A stretch of 64,000 nt of DNA from Bolinopsis microptera (Eukaryota > Ctenophora > Tentaculata > Lobata > Bolinopsidae): positions 10,169,113 to 10,233,112 of the forward strand of contig NC_087081.1 in assembly GCF_026151205.1 (NCBI RefSeq). The letters run 5' to 3'. The notes beneath the pieces were generated by a model, which worked only from the letters and a program-made list of their open reading frames with translations, did no database searches and was not told where the DNA came from. Positions 24,701 to 35,100 of the stretch are shown here, piece by piece (positions within the stretch are counted from its first letter, which is position 1; each line of letters opens with the position of its first letter). The position numbers and the translations under genes were made by a program.

Positions 24701-27700
24701 CCGTAGCCTGAGGTTGGTTATCTCGTAAGTAAAGATCCCAAATTTCTGCTCGGCTGGTAATGGAATGGTTGCAAGTTAAGCTTTCTCAATTTTACTTAAT
24801 TGTAGCATGAACAGGTTATGTTATCAAATTCTTGGAATTCTTGTAATTCTGTTTTTTTATTGAATGAAACAATAGAATTTTCAGACTACTAGACGCAAGG
24901 TGTTAAAATCCAACGTGTATAAACTGGAGGTAATGAGAAATTGACTTTACGAATCTAGTACATGTACTCTAGTTCTAAAGGAGGAAGGTATCTCTTTTGT
25001 TCAATTCAATCTATTATCTTTGGTATATTCTGTTCTTGTTATCTTCGAAAGTGAGGCTTGTTGGCAGTTCATCCTCTTAGAGAGGGCTCCAAAGAAGACA
25101 GGTCCCACAGCTGCATCGTCCACCAAGTGTTTGGTAGGCATGTCAGTATCGGAAGCTTTCCGCTTATTCAGGTTCTGATTAGCAGTGTAGGCAGTAGTGC
25201 TACACGCCGCCGCCGTTTTCAAACGGCGTACACGGCGTGAACCTGTTTGTACGCCGAATGCGCCTTTTCGTAATTTTGGCAAGACTTTTTTGAACGAACT
25301 CACAGATATTACGAGCCTCCAGTCAAAATTCAAAACTGTTCAAAATTGCTCGCCACATGACATTATTCTAAAAGGAAAATTTAGTGTGTAATGCACGGAT
25401 ACAGTTAACGCCGTGTAGCAAGAGCTTCAGAGGATCCTGCCCGCTGCAGGTATGCTGAGTGGCAGATGCGACAAGCGCACTTCTTTCAGTGGACATCAAG
25501 ATGGCAGTCTGGAACATCAGAGTTATTCAGAAAACTCTCCCTTTTAACTAGAAACATGTTGATGTCACAGTTTCTAGCCTACTTCTGCTGTAAGAACCTT
25601 CTCACAGCTTAATTACTTACGGTTCTGTGTACTGAGGCACAAAACCTACTCCGTTCTTTACGGAAAGATTCCATCGGTGACAGATACTATAAAGACACGA
25701 AGACTTCGTTTTGCAGGACATGACTACCGTCTACAGGACCAACCTGCTCAACAACTCCTTTTTTGGCAACCATCCTATGGCCAGCGCGGCGTTATCGAGG
25801 ACGACCATATAAGACCTTCCCGAACGTTCTACGTGAAGACACTGGAATGGAACCTTACAAGCTGCGTTTGCTCATGTGTGATAGAGATAAATGGAGAGAA
25901 GCGTTGACACTTGACACGGAACTCGTTCCAGATTTTATCTGGATCGACCCAGGCAGGTAAGCTAGGCAGGCCGACGCGTAAACAGTGACAAATTTGTTAC
26001 CTAAATTGAGAAGCAGTGAATAATTGAGGAGAGTCCGCGTTTGGTTCTGGGTTGACCACCCCCTCTTAATTGTATCTTGGTCACTAATCTCATAGATACC
26101 GATTAACAAGCGTTACAGCCTAATAATATGTCTTATTTCTAATCTAAGTCAATTCTTGCTAGCCCGAGCAACCCCTTCTATTATAGATTCCTTCGAGTGA
26201 GTCTATAATCGAGCAAAGAGGTTTTAGTTTTACGCAGGAAGTGTTATCCTTATCATACATCTTTTTTATTTGTTATTCCTATTTGATAAATTTATCTCCG
26301 TCACTTAACTTGTCTAATTTAGAACTTTACCGTTACTAACTTGTCCGTTACATGACCAGACTTCATATAGTAATACTAAACCCTTGTGACTCCAGTTTCT
26401 ATTTTTCATTCGCGTTAACGCATTTTCAGACAAATCATATTAAGGGATAGAAAATTTGATTAATCTAGCTGGCATACTCATCCAATATCTATACAAGCTG
26501 CGGTATTAAAAATAGCAACATTATTTTTCTGATTTAACAACGATTAATATAAGATATCATATAGCTTTCTGCTTTATATTTTTATAGAATACTTAGAATC
26601 ATGTTGAGGGGAAACAATTTAATTGTTCGGCAATCTTAGCTATCTTGAATCAGACACGTTGCAACTTGCAATCACATTAAGTTATCCGATGAGATACAAC
26701 ATAAATAAATCCATATCTATCTGTTATCGGCGATTTTAGCTATCTTGAATCAGATACGTTGCAATCACATTAAGTTATTTGTTGAGATACAACATAAATA
26801 AATCCATATCTAATTTTAAAATTATCAAGATATTTAAGACCAATTTTCGCTGATAATATTTGCTTCCCGTATGATAAGATGCTCTTGTTAAGCTTATCAG
26901 CACCTATTCGTAGCAGATTAACATAATCGGCAAACCCCCGTGGTATAGTCGCACTACCGACTCTCAAACAGAGGTTCGAATAAAATCCGGGTCGTTCTTT
27001 TCTAGAATGTGAGCTAAGAATTCTGTTGGATCTATATGCATCATTACACATCTCTGTAAATTGCAGTTGACTCAACCGAATGATCGGGAAATTGTAATCA
27101 AGGTTTAAATGAGAAGTTTCCAATTACAGCGACGTTATTTCTAAATATTAATACTGCTGTTTTCTGACGAAGTACTTAAAGACCACTTAAAAATACGAGG
27201 TTTTTAAGCATTTATGACACATTTTTGACACATTTTTGACATATTTTTGATTTTAGGCGTTTCAAAAAGGGGGTTTCTGAGAGCCAGCGATTGATTCTAA
27301 TAGTTTCTGATGGTTTTCAGGGATAGTTCTTGACCCTAAAAAGAAATTTGGGTGAAAGAATTCAGAATTTCAAAAATGGTCTTTAAGCACATTTGTCAGA
27401 AAACGGCAGAATAGTAAGTCGGTATTAAGTATTAACACTATTGTTTTGAACGTACTGGCTCTTTTTTACTAAGTTTGTTGACCTTGATCATGGTCAGTTG
27501 GTCACGACCCCTCACATTACATAGGATTATCGCATTAACTAAGAAATTATTTATTTGCTGTCAATTAAAATAAGGTGCGATAACGATCTGGCTAATTGAA
27601 GTGCTCAGATAAAATAGTTAAAACTAGCAGATAAACTATCGATATAGAATTAAACATAGGTACTGATTGCCATAGTTTGATGATAAAATTCAAATGAAGT

Positions 27701-28561
27701 AGTTTCACGAAATAAGATTATATAACTCACTATAATAATTATAATTATTAATAATAATAAAATCTGACCAATAGTAGTGAGGACTGTAGCGCAGAAATCG
27801 AGCGAGGACCAGAAGTTCCACAGTCGTTTTTGGGTGTTCACATTGTCGATCTTATAACATTGTTTGCTGTGAAGCTCCTTAAGCTTATCCCACTCGTCTT
27901 GCGTGAACGCTGAAATTGTTATAAAATTCATGTAGTTATAAAGTTATTTTACAACTGTACAAATGATTACATTTATTGACAATACGAATTACGAAATGTT
28001 AAGTTTTTTTTGTTAAAATAATCGTAAAATTCATCGTAAAAGAAACCCATAAATGTGACTCACGTCTGTGGTGATAGCTTGTGTTGTCCTTGTTGTCCTC
28101 TTGATGCTTTTCCATGAAATATTCCAGATCGTCTGAAAGGTTCGAGTTGTGGACCTCTACTGTGTATCTGCACAAAGAATTACTAATTACTAATCATAAT
28201 TACTAATTACTCATTAGAATTACTAATTACTAATTAGAATTACTAATTACTAATTAGAATTGCTAATTACTATCAATTAGTGAACATGTTTGAAACTTGG
28301 CTCGACTGGGTACTTGGATAGTAGGGTAAAATAAGTAGCAAAATGATACCGAAACTGAAATCAGTCGCTCGCTTTTCCCGGTCGCTCGCTCGCTTTTCCC
28401 ATTACATTCATTCATTTGCAACAAAATATGAATGATAACCTGTGGTTATTCTCTATTTGTTGAAACCCAAGTGATCCCAGCAAGATGAAGATAATATTGA
28501 CAGCCAACAGGATTACAGATCTCAGGTTGGCTTTTGTGCTCCCATCCCATGCGTCTCCAAC
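8649..28561 (-). CDS. K2P-2: two-pore-domain potassium channel, nearly complete
   Basis: Plasma-membrane potassium leak channel. Minus-strand exons: 28,440-28,561 (M1, NIIFILLGSLGF), 28,064-28,167 (cap), 27,769-27,909 (pore 1, LWNFWSSLDFCAT then TTI), 24,590-24,707 (GYG filter, then LLGIPLMALY of M2), 15,968-16,099 (M3), 14,589-14,736 (pore 2, TTVGTGDI), 9,917-9,977 (M4) and 8,649-9,006 (basic cytoplasmic tail of about 118 residues, stop TAG). All junctions are GT-AG. Phases join except between the M2 and M3 exons, where the nearest acceptor is out of phase; an upstream acceptor at 16,154 inside a repeat restores the frame, or a small exon is missing. The first filter is canonical; the second reads GTG. 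An N-terminal exon upstream of 28,561, like the ATG exon of K2P-1, was not found. The visible part is about 395-412 aa. Confidence 0.87.
9766..9804 (-). pseudogene. Partial copy of the K2P-2 M4 exon end with its donor
   Basis: The stretch around CTTATTTTCCAACAGTAGAT repeats the last part of the M4 exon (9,917-9,960) and its donor, about 150 bp further downstream in the intron, with a few changes. It is too short to code and has no matching acceptor. Confidence 0.7.
10150..10907. other. K2P-2 intron sequence without recognised content
   Basis: A slightly GC-richer patch (10,290-10,510) inside the large intron between the pore-2 and M4 exons. Two overlapping short open frames on opposite strands look like chance. 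No repeat partner for it was seen in the window. Confidence 0.35.
10908..11145. repeat. Dispersed repeat, copy A
   Basis: Matches 16,983-17,226 over about 240 bp, sharing GCACCAATGTAATTATGGT, ACCGTGTTTTGGTTCAGCC and CAGGAGATATTGTGGTCTTT. Clear terminal repeats or target duplications were not found, so the class is unknown. Both copies lie in K2P-2 introns. Confidence 0.85.
11468..11615. repeat. Three tandem copies of a unit of about 55-59 bp
   Basis: Units start with TTCTGCTACAGAGATAG or a variant and end near AATTTTAGGA. Simple intronic tandem duplication, no coding content. Confidence 0.85.
12658..12914. repeat. 143-bp period tandem duplication
   Basis: Two copies, 12,658-12,772 and 12,801-12,914, share TTAGCGAAGTTTAGTGCAGT through GACACTTTATCACGT with few differences. 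Intronic to K2P-2. Confidence 0.9.
13497..13645. repeat. Four tandem copies of a unit of about 41 bp
   Basis: Unit core TTGGAAGTAGATCTGGCCCT followed by GATATATCAGACTAAT. Intronic to K2P-2, between the pore-2 and M4 exons. Confidence 0.9.
16096..16265 (-). repeat. Repeat of about 54 bp carrying copies of the M3 exon acceptor
   Basis: Three to four diverged units adjoin the 5' border of the K2P-2 M3 exon. On the minus strand each unit contains AATTTCAGGTTTT, the same motif that forms the real 3' splice site at 16,099/16,100. The copy at 16,154 gives an alternative acceptor, adds 18 codons without a stop, and fixes the phase mismatch with the M2 exon. Confidence 0.82.
16983..17226. repeat. Dispersed repeat, copy B
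   Basis: Second copy of the 240-bp repeat at 10,908-11,145, with small deletions relative to it. Same orientation, in the K2P-2 intron between the M2 and M3 exons. Confidence 0.85.
18466..18607 (+). CDS. Isolated first exon resembling a GPCR exon 1
   Basis: An ATG opens 47 codons ending in a GTGAGT donor at phase 1. The peptide has a short N-terminus with an NIT glycosylation site and one hydrophobic helix, VLYINIIAAIDFFLALF, then the first base of a Gly codon. The full-length receptor at 32,135 begins the same way: short N-terminus, TM1, donor at phase 1 in the Gly of a TM1 G-N motif. No following exon was found downstream, and the exon lies wholly inside the hAT-like element 17,614-18,889. 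It may be captured, or the remains of a gene broken by insertions. Family assignment rests on form, not on a diagnostic motif. Confidence 0.5.
18672..18708. repeat. (GT)n microsatellite
   Basis: About 18 GT units followed by CTGTCTGT repeats, inside the hAT-like element. Confidence 0.98.
19088..19278. mobile_element. 191-bp MITE with TA target duplication, Tc1/mariner-like
   Basis: Ends are CAGTTTAGCTATA and its reverse complement TATAGCTAAACTG, each preceded or followed by TA. The interior has further inverted blocks (GGCGCGATAAAGCGC). Length, CAGT ends and TA flanks fit a Tc1/mariner-derived MITE. Confidence 0.75.
19300..21340. other. K2P-2 intron stretch, no assigned gene
   Basis: Contains small palindromes (for example ATATCGGATATCAAAC around 20,120-20,160). 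A plus-strand open frame of 130 codons at 20,376-20,768 has no family motif I recognise, and its composition follows the AT-rich background. Near 21,220-21,320 a short CCGTGCCTTAA motif is repeated irregularly. Confidence 0.35.
21343..21400. repeat. Half copy of the palindromic element at 23,494-23,597
   Basis: Shares CCATTTTACTGACACCACGG through the CGCAAAAACCGT block with the complete copy, but the second arm is missing. It is followed by a C homopolymer of about 26 nt at 21,428-21,453. Confidence 0.75.
21686..22004. mobile_element. hAT-type MITE, copy 1
   Basis: Starts CAGTGCTGCACGCCG and ends with the complement CGGCGTGCAGCACTG. It is flanked by a perfect 8-bp duplication TGAATACG (21,678-21,685 and 22,005-22,012). 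Internal sequence is shared with 25,192 and 45,369. Open frames across it (AAGILAKI and so on) are repeat-derived and not genes. Confidence 0.92.
22240..22786. mobile_element. hAT-like element filled with GGGACC repeats
   Basis: Ends CAGGAATCGA and TCGATTCCTG form terminal inverted repeats, flanked by a perfect 8-bp duplication GTCTGTCG (22,232-22,239 and 22,787-22,794). The interior has two related blocks of GACCGGGACCGGGA repeats (22,255-22,460 and 22,645-22,785), each ending near TCCCGGTACCGGG. A 67-codon frame of DRDRD repeats arises from the repeat and is not counted. Confidence 0.88.
22826..22940. mobile_element. Partial copy of the Harbinger-like MITE
   Basis: Shares CACATATTACGTAATC, GTTTCCAAATGATTAC and GTGTAAAACTGATTACG with the full element at 40,544-40,744, in the opposite order. 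The outer terminal repeats are degraded. Confidence 0.75.
23444..24000. mobile_element. Inverted-repeat element with TCTTACTATAT ends
   Basis: The left end ATCTTACTATATATAAAGCG plus AGACGATATATATATA is mirrored on the right by TATATATATATCGTCTCGC plus TATATAGTAAGAT. A weaker trace of the same end occurs at 33,780-33,830. The interior includes a nested palindrome. No transposase was seen; the superfamily is unassigned. Confidence 0.7.
23494..23597. repeat. 104-bp nested palindrome
   Basis: Arms CGTGCCATTTTACTGACACC and its complement flank a centre around AACCGTTAAATTTGCG. It is nearly perfect and inserted inside the element 23,444-24,000; a half copy lies at 21,343. Confidence 0.9.
24252..24635 (-). 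repeat. Array of about 49-bp units made from the K2P-2 M2 exon end plus donor
   Basis: Seven to eight copies, two of them truncated, extend from inside the exon 24,590-24,707 into its downstream intron. On the minus strand the unit is the last 42 nt of the exon (starting at codons for PLMALY and ending TTTACAG) plus intron bases GTTGGTA. Each full copy thus carries the exon end and a 5' splice site. Most copies have lost the four bases that keep the exon frame open, so only the exon copy is a full coding version. Confidence 0.92.
25192..25395. mobile_element. hAT-type MITE, copy 2, truncated
   Basis: Begins CAGTAGTGCTACACGCCG and follows copies 1 and 3 through GAACCTGTTTGTACGCCGAA and ATTCTAAAAGGAAAATTTA, then diverges. 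The second terminal repeat is missing. Confidence 0.8.
25640..25960 (+). pseudogene. LINE reverse-transcriptase C-terminal fragment
   Basis: Translation gives VLYGKIPSVTDTIKTRRLRF followed by AGHDYRLQDQPAQQLLFW and, after a frameshift near 25,790, GRPYKTFPNVLREDTGME and MCDRDKWR. This matches the tail after the RT domain of many animal non-LTR retrotransposons (RRLRFAGH, GRP, DTG, DR..WR). The frame is broken and the rest of the element is absent. It lies antisense in the K2P-2 intron between the pore-1 and M2 exons. Confidence 0.8.
26625..26810. repeat. Tandem duplication of about 95 bp
   Basis: Two copies share CTTAGCTATCTTGAATCAGA or a variant, then ATCACATTAAGTTAT and ATAAATAAATCCATATCTA. 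Intronic to K2P-2. Confidence 0.85.
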
Positions 28562-29683
28562 CTGAAAGTAACTTAAATTCAGTTAAATTCAATTGATCAA
28601 TTATTTTCTAATTTTGGTCTAATTTTGTTAGCAAATGAATAGTCGATAGAGAAGCTACCATCAAGGAGCAAATATTGACGTTGAGATAAAATGTATTTCT
28701 TGAAAATTCTAGAAAGCTAGAAGTCTTGTGCAACAGCCATCCTTGATCCTTTACATCATTTTACCTTTATCCCACCATTGATACCCTCACCAATTCCACT
28801 AATACATTACAAAAGTCTTGTAAGCAATTGAACACAATGCTCCACATCAGACATTACATGTTTATTGTTTAAGTCGTTGCAGACACCTTCCAATCAGGGC
28901 GCTAACTATGCGTAATGCGACCACAAGGTACATTTCTTAAACAAGCTGTGTTTAATATGACCTTCTAAATCAACCTTCATCGAATTTAAACCATCGTATA
29001 ATCACGTTTTAACTTTGCAATTGGGATCGTTCAAATGTAAGCTAGGCTAATAAGGGCGAGGCCGGGAAACGCTTAGTGTAACTTCTGCACAATAGATTAA
29101 TAGTTTACTGTAGCTGAAGGAGTGGGTGGGGTCTAAAACAGCCTGGTTAAGAAAATTTAGCGATAAAACTGTTTCAGATGTTCTGACTTCTGAGTAAGAC
29201 AAGGCTGTAGAGCTGATTACAAATAATAACACGTGATAACAAATGTAACACGTGATTAAAAATAATAACACGTGATAACAAAAAATGATGCGTGACATTA
29301 TAACACCTTACGTGCAGGACTCACTGCTGTAAACTTTGTGTTTGAACTTTGAGCGAGACTTGTAAAAAAGTCCGCCGCTTCAGTTCCCAGCGTCATAAGA
29401 GGTTCACTAGGCCGTAGGAGGGAAAGTGATCATAATTTATAAACTAATAAATTTAAAAATTGATAAAGTGTGTTTCAAAAATAAAGTTGTTAGATGGATG
29501 TAAGTATGTATACCTTACAAGACATATTTATGTTCGACATAATTCCGGTGACCTAAATGATTTGGGAACGAAGATATGGGAATTTTTTCCGAAAACTGCC
29601 ACATCCCGTACCCCAAATCCCGTGGGAGGGAAAGTGATCATGATTTATAAAATGTGGTTTTCAGATGGATGTAAGTATGTACC

Positions 29684-30754
29684 TACCTTACTCGGGAATA
29701 TTATAGCGGGTTAATTTATGACTGGGAAAATTAATAACCGGGAAAAATATGGCGGACTTTCCCAAAACCCGCCAAATTATCCCGGTCATGTATTACTATT
29801 TACCGGTGGCCGACCTTTCAAGTTTTTTTTCAGAGGTCAACAAATTTTCAACCGAAATTTCTGTTTTTGTTACTTGTTAAAGAAGTTATTTCAATTTACA
29901 GTTATTGATATTACTCAGAAATAGAAAAAAAAGACACGTCTATTTTATAAAGGAAAATAAATCTAAGCAATAATAAGTCAAATCTTCATTAAAGCGTATT
30001 CTCATTCTCATTATCGCTAATGTCCCCGCCATTATCATTATTGATATCCCCCTGAGCTGCTGACCATCAAATTCGAAGTTGTATTGTTGTCTTAACAAGA
30101 CTTTCATTTTGTCCGTTAATGGGGCTACTGCTCTGAAGGTCAGCCGGAGCTTAATTTCCTGCCCACCGCTTGGTATTGGGGAACGTCTTGGCTTTGCATC
30201 TTCAACTGCTCCAGTAATCAATCCACCGTGGACCATGAAATAGTGGCACAGTTTACTCACTTCTAGCGGGATGTGGCCACAAGTTACTTTAACGGGAAAA
30301 ACTCCCTCTTTCTTTAGTCTACACACTGCACACGAGAAGCGATCAATCTTTAGAGACATTATTATTATAATATATTATATATTATTATTATTTTCGTTTT
30401 CTTCTATAACATATAAATTGTTTTCTTCTCTACGATTCACTGATTCATGGGCAAGAGAAGTGAGAATCACGGTCCACCCTGAAATCTGATTTCTATAACC
30501 AAATTGTGATTTTTATAACGAAATTATGGTAACAACCGCCAATAAAGTTACAGCCCTCCATCCACTGCTTCAAAAGTCTTCTCTAGCACATATGAGACTT
30601 CAGGTAAAATATGATGATCACCACCCCCTTGGAACCCCATAATCTGAGTCGGCGGGTTTTTTTATGACTGGTAAAATTTTTGACCGGGAAAAATATGGCG
30701 GAATCTTCCAAAACCCACCACTTTATCCCGGTTATAATATTCCCGAGTAAGGTA
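29684..30754. mobile_element. DNA-transposon-like element with CTCGGGAATATTATA ends
   Basis: The left end TACCTTACTCGGGAATATTA recurs inverted at the right end, finishing CCCGAGTAAGGTA. Sub-terminal blocks ACCGGGAAAAATATGGCGGA occur at both ends in direct orientation. Partial upstream copies of the flank (GGATGTAAGTATGTA, GGGAGGGAAAGTGATCAT) occur at 29,410-29,520. The interior contains one minus-strand frame, described separately. Superfamily unknown. Confidence 0.65.
29940..30359 (-). CDS. HIRAN-like ORF inside a transposon-like element
   Basis: An open frame of 139 codons. Residues about 25-70 read CGHIPLEVSKLCHYFMVHGG followed by a spaced GGQEIKLRLTF. This resembles the HIRAN fold segment (GHIP, then a hydrophobic helix and GG-I-G) that occurs in DNA-repair helicases and in many uncharacterised transposon-linked animal proteins. 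A CAVC motif lies near the N-terminus. The C-terminal 40 residues look unrelated. Inside inverted repeats, it is probably the remaining gene, or part of one, of a mobile element. Domain assignment is by eye; if wrong, it is an unclassified transposon ORF. Confidence 0.45.
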   Translation of the reverse strand: MSLKIDRFSCAVCRLKKEGVFPVKVTCGHIPLEVSKLCHYFMVHGGLITGAVEDAKPRRSPIPSGGQEIKLRLTFRAVAPLTDKMKVLLRQQYNFEFDGQQLRGISIMIMAGTLAIMRMRIRFNEDLTYYCLDLFSFIK

Positions 30755-30759
30755 TATAG

Positions 30760-31940
30760 TATATATATACATTGTATAATGTATAGTTCTATTATGTTGG
30801 TCAAGAATTAACGATATTTCCACATGTGATGCAGGAGCTATACAGTAAAAATAAGCATTTTTTTAATTTCACACAGGTCATACTCTTCTCAAAGGGTTAG
30901 TATTTGTCTTTTTGGCAATAATTAAAATTGCTATAATATTTATTGTTTAAGTTATGGTGTCGTCAGCAGATTGGTCGCTCCAGTTCGATATTCCACTTAA
31001 AAAAACTAAAAAACGATTAAAAGGATGCCACTTTTAGTGTTTTGAGGGGTCGAACTGTTAGCAACAATAAAGAATGACTTCGTATGACGATCACTCAAAA
31101 ACAAATTTCTAAAAGTAAATGGTTCAAACAGATTGAGGATATGTTTAATTTGAGATGACGAGATTTAGCTTTATAATATATTATATATGTTGCGAGCAGC
31201 GATATCAAAGAGTCAAAGGAAAACTAAACTAATTCAAAAGCCTTTTGTTCTTACTATTATTATCATGATCAATCAAGCAAAAAGGCGCGACAAAATTTAT
31301 AAATTTTATGTCAATGAAGCATTTTCGCTGCCAATTATTGTCGCTAATGAATGTCACAGTGCACGGTTTATTGCTGGTTAGACTGCTACTTTCCTGTCCA
31401 AACGTGATGAATTATTCAAAAGTATGAAGCCGTCACAGTTAACTACTTGCTAATTTCAATAATTTGCAGAGGAGCAGTTTAAATCAGGCTTTTATTGTAA
31501 TTAATTAGTAATAATTACGCTTTCATCATAATAATTTGTGATAATTATACGCTACTATCCTTTCATAGTAGTAGTGAGCGTGGTGCTGGTTGAGTAACGG
31601 TGAATTGCTTGAACAAAATTTGAATTCTGTTGTTATAGCAATACGCCGGCGAGGGTCAGTAAAAATGCACGTGCAAAACCTTTCAACATCTTAAATCACA
31701 AAGAAAATGACGGTGTAACAATTGAATTTATTCATCTTATTAACTGTACATCAATATTCAACACAAAGTTGTCCATAATCAAGAGAGCGACAGATTAAAA
31801 ATCAGTTATCTTTGACAATACAACGGAAATTAGATGCTAAGTACAGCACAATACTGGTTATATTTCAAATTAGTTTAATTATTAATATTTATACTTTCTC
31901 AGTCGACTGTTTCATTGATGGGGACATTTTGATCATTGCA
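30760..31940. other. Intergenic stretch between K2P-2 and the GPCR
   Basis: AT-rich with no convincing exon on either strand. The missing first exon of K2P-2 could lie here or in 28,562-29,680, but none with a matching phase-0 donor was recognised. The only open frame of note (31,187-31,381, plus) has no family signal. Confidence 0.35.
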
Positions 31941-31949
31941 TAGGCGGGA

Positions 31950-32012
31950 GGGGGGGGGGATGTCATGAGTATTTTTGGAAATTCCAAAAAATACTCATGA
32001 CCCCCCCCCCCC
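31950..32012. repeat. Small palindrome with G and C homopolymer ends
   Basis: Arms ATGTCATGAGTATTTTTGGA and its near complement meet at GGAAATTCC; outside them lie a G run on the left and a C run on the right. TGCAT is present on both outer flanks. It may be a miniature foldback element. Confidence 0.8.
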
Positions 32013-32134
32013 CCTGCATATTTTCGGTTTTTGAAATGATGTCTTGGAACAAATTACCCAGGACTAATCTTTGAAAAATTAATTGTTCGTACTTTAATGA
32101 AAATGAATAATAACAGACACTCCTGCAAAGCAGA

Positions 32135-35100
32135 ATGAACGCTAGTAACATCCCCCTACTGCACATGATGGAAACTACAGAGGATGTAATCCTCAAGATC
32201 CTAGCTTGGATAAACTGCGGAATTTGCTTCCTCGCCATTGTCGGTAAGATGGTGATCCCCACGGACTCGACATAATATTGTTTCTAAAATTTAGAGTACT
32301 CATTTAGTTCTCATTCTGGCTATGGTCTCGTACTCCGCTAGACTGTTCTCACTTACTGAGTAGTTTAGAATGCTTATAAACCCTTTGTCGACCTCGGAGT
32401 TACTGGAGAAATTGGGTAATTTCATTTTCATTGTTGTAATCTTCAACCTGTTATCAATATAAGAATTTTAGAAAGCATTTGGCCATAAAACTAGGATACT
32501 TTCACCATTATCAATGTAAATAATAAAACCACTTATGTTATGTATTTACCAGAATAACTCCTTCTTAAATCCTCAGCAAACTGTGTTGCCCTCCATTTCC
32601 TGTACAACTTGAGACGACAGGGAGGCTCCTTCAAAGCAACAAACTACGTGTTCTTTTGTCTCACTGGTTTTGATCTGATAAGAGGCTGCACTGGATTTGA
32701 GTTCTACTTTGTCTACTTTTACTACGAAGGAGGCGCTGGTTTAGAGGTTATTTACCCAAACTGATTGTGTTTAATTAAATAATTAGTTAGTTAATTGATA
32801 TTTAAGCTTCTAAGTTATGGTAAGTATCGAAGGGAGAGCTTACAGTTTTCTAAGATGGTGAATTAAAAGAGTGAAATGAAATTTTTGAGTATTTAAATCA
32901 ACATTATATATATGAGTAGAAACTATAAAATGAATCATGAATGTAACACAGAATCCTCCCAACAGAACTGGTGTCCGTTCTTCTCCCTCATGGAGTCGTT
33001 ACCAGCAATAACCCTGTCCATAGCCCTGCTCCTCGCCTTCACTAAAGCTATTGTCCTGCTGGCTACTTTTGTTTTTAAACGTTATGTTAACAACAGAAAC
33101 ATCATCATTGCCCTCTTCCTCATCGTCTTTACAAAGGTGAGCTGTTGTTTCAGACATAGTGTTTAAGAGCTCTGTGTAGTTTACTATTGAGGCACTTGTT
33201 ACTAGTTATCGCGGGTTTACTAATTTAGGTGGACGGTAATTGTTCCTATCCTTCGCATGGATCATAACTATTAACTACCTACCAGTCTTAGCTCTAACGT
33301 CCAGGGACAAAAGGATTTCGCGATTATTTTGGCCAAAAATCGCGATACCGCGAATTACATTTCGCGGTATATTAAACTATACATAAAATTTGTCGCAAAT
33401 AATGGGAAAAATCGCAATTCCGTACATGCTGCGATTTCTTTTTGTCCCTGCTAACGTCTGGTAAACTGTAAACTGTAAACTGTAAACTGTTAACTGTTAA
33501 CTGTTAACTGTTAACTGTTAACTGTTAACTGTTAACTGTATAGCAGTAGACGAGACAGATCATACTTGCAACTTACTGACCACAATGCAAGATTTTATAT
33601 TAAAGTATTAAGTTTTCTCTGGTGGCTTAATAATTTTAGATTTTAGATGGTCGTCTTTCGTGTAGGACTGCAAATTCGATTAATTTATAATGATGTTTTT
33701 TTTTATTATCGAAGAGCTAGATTTCACTGTTACATATCATATATATAATATATACAGTAGTATAGAGGAATCGATCCATCTACTATATTATATATCGTCT
33801 ATGCTTTATGTATAGTAAGATAAAATGCTTGCTGTTGTAATTATATTTATTAATACCTTTAGTGCAATCTGTCTCTCTATAATCTATATAGTGCAATCTG
33901 TCCATCTATATCATTCCATTTATTCCATCAATTTCCTTCTGATCATAATCACAAATGTAAGCTGTTCATTCACTACGTAGAGTAAATTACTTCTTGTTTG
34001 CCAGAATATTTTATTAGGGTAGCTTATATGACCATCTAGGGAAGGTTACAGCTTTAAAGGTGTATAAACTGTCGTCAGAGCGAAGTTGAAGATATCGTAT
34101 GAATACAAGCTCCAATAAAGTTAATTCTTATATAAAATTATACATTGTAAATTTTATACATTGTAAATTGTACATTATAAATTGTACATTATAAATTGTA
34201 CATTGTACTTTTTCAGGTTCTTTACACCGGGCTGCGAGTAGTGAAGTGCGGAGTGAAGTTGAATCATTTCACAGTGGAGTGCATGATCAAGGATCACTAC
34301 GAACCTTACCAGGTCAGATACCATCAATATGATCAATCTGCTTTAAATATTTAAATCTTAGTTGTAGTGAACGCTGAACTTAGTCGTACTGAACGTACGT
34401 TCCAATCATTTTGTAGTGAACGTTTGTGAACGTTAGTGAACGTTAGTCAATATTTTGATAATTTTTCCGATAGTTTTTAACTTCCAGACATCCTGATTCG
34501 TGTGCTGATCATATCCCTGAAAAGCCGCGGGTGAACACAAAACCCTACTGAATGTAGGGGGGAATGGAGCTCGAGCCACCTTTTGTTGGCAAGACATCCT
34601 TGGAACCCTTCAGTCTCTCTAACATAATAAACTGGGTGGCAAACCGAGTTCCCCCTGGTTTTAGCAAATTGACATGAGAATGGGTTCTAAACGTTTCTTC
34701 ACATTTGTAACTATTTTGTTACAATTCGACAATGTCTCCTTGGTCCAGCTCAACTTCCCGACATCCTCGGCAAGTAGATCGAACTGGTGGGTTACACAGC
34801 ATGATCCTATGATGTGTTCATAATCAGTTTCGAGTAAGCGTCGTAGAGATTTATTGACATTTGGATTGTCTGTTACAACGTGGCAAATCCTGTCGGCGCC
34901 AATTTCTTCAATTTTGGCTTTTACAATCTCATACTGAGTACTGACCATTCGCAGTTTTCTCAACCCCTGTAGCATTAACCGCGTCATGAAAAATAATGTC
35001 CTGCTTTTGCACGAGGATGAAGTTAACGAGAGGGTGAGAGGATAGATCCTTCCAACCATCAGTTGTTAGGGTACATGGGAATTGCTCAGTGATCAGCCGT

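Noticed and set aside
26770-27123. Minus-strand open frame of 117 codons
   Set aside because: In sense with K2P-2 but between its pore-1 and M2 exons, with no family motif and no fitting splice sites.
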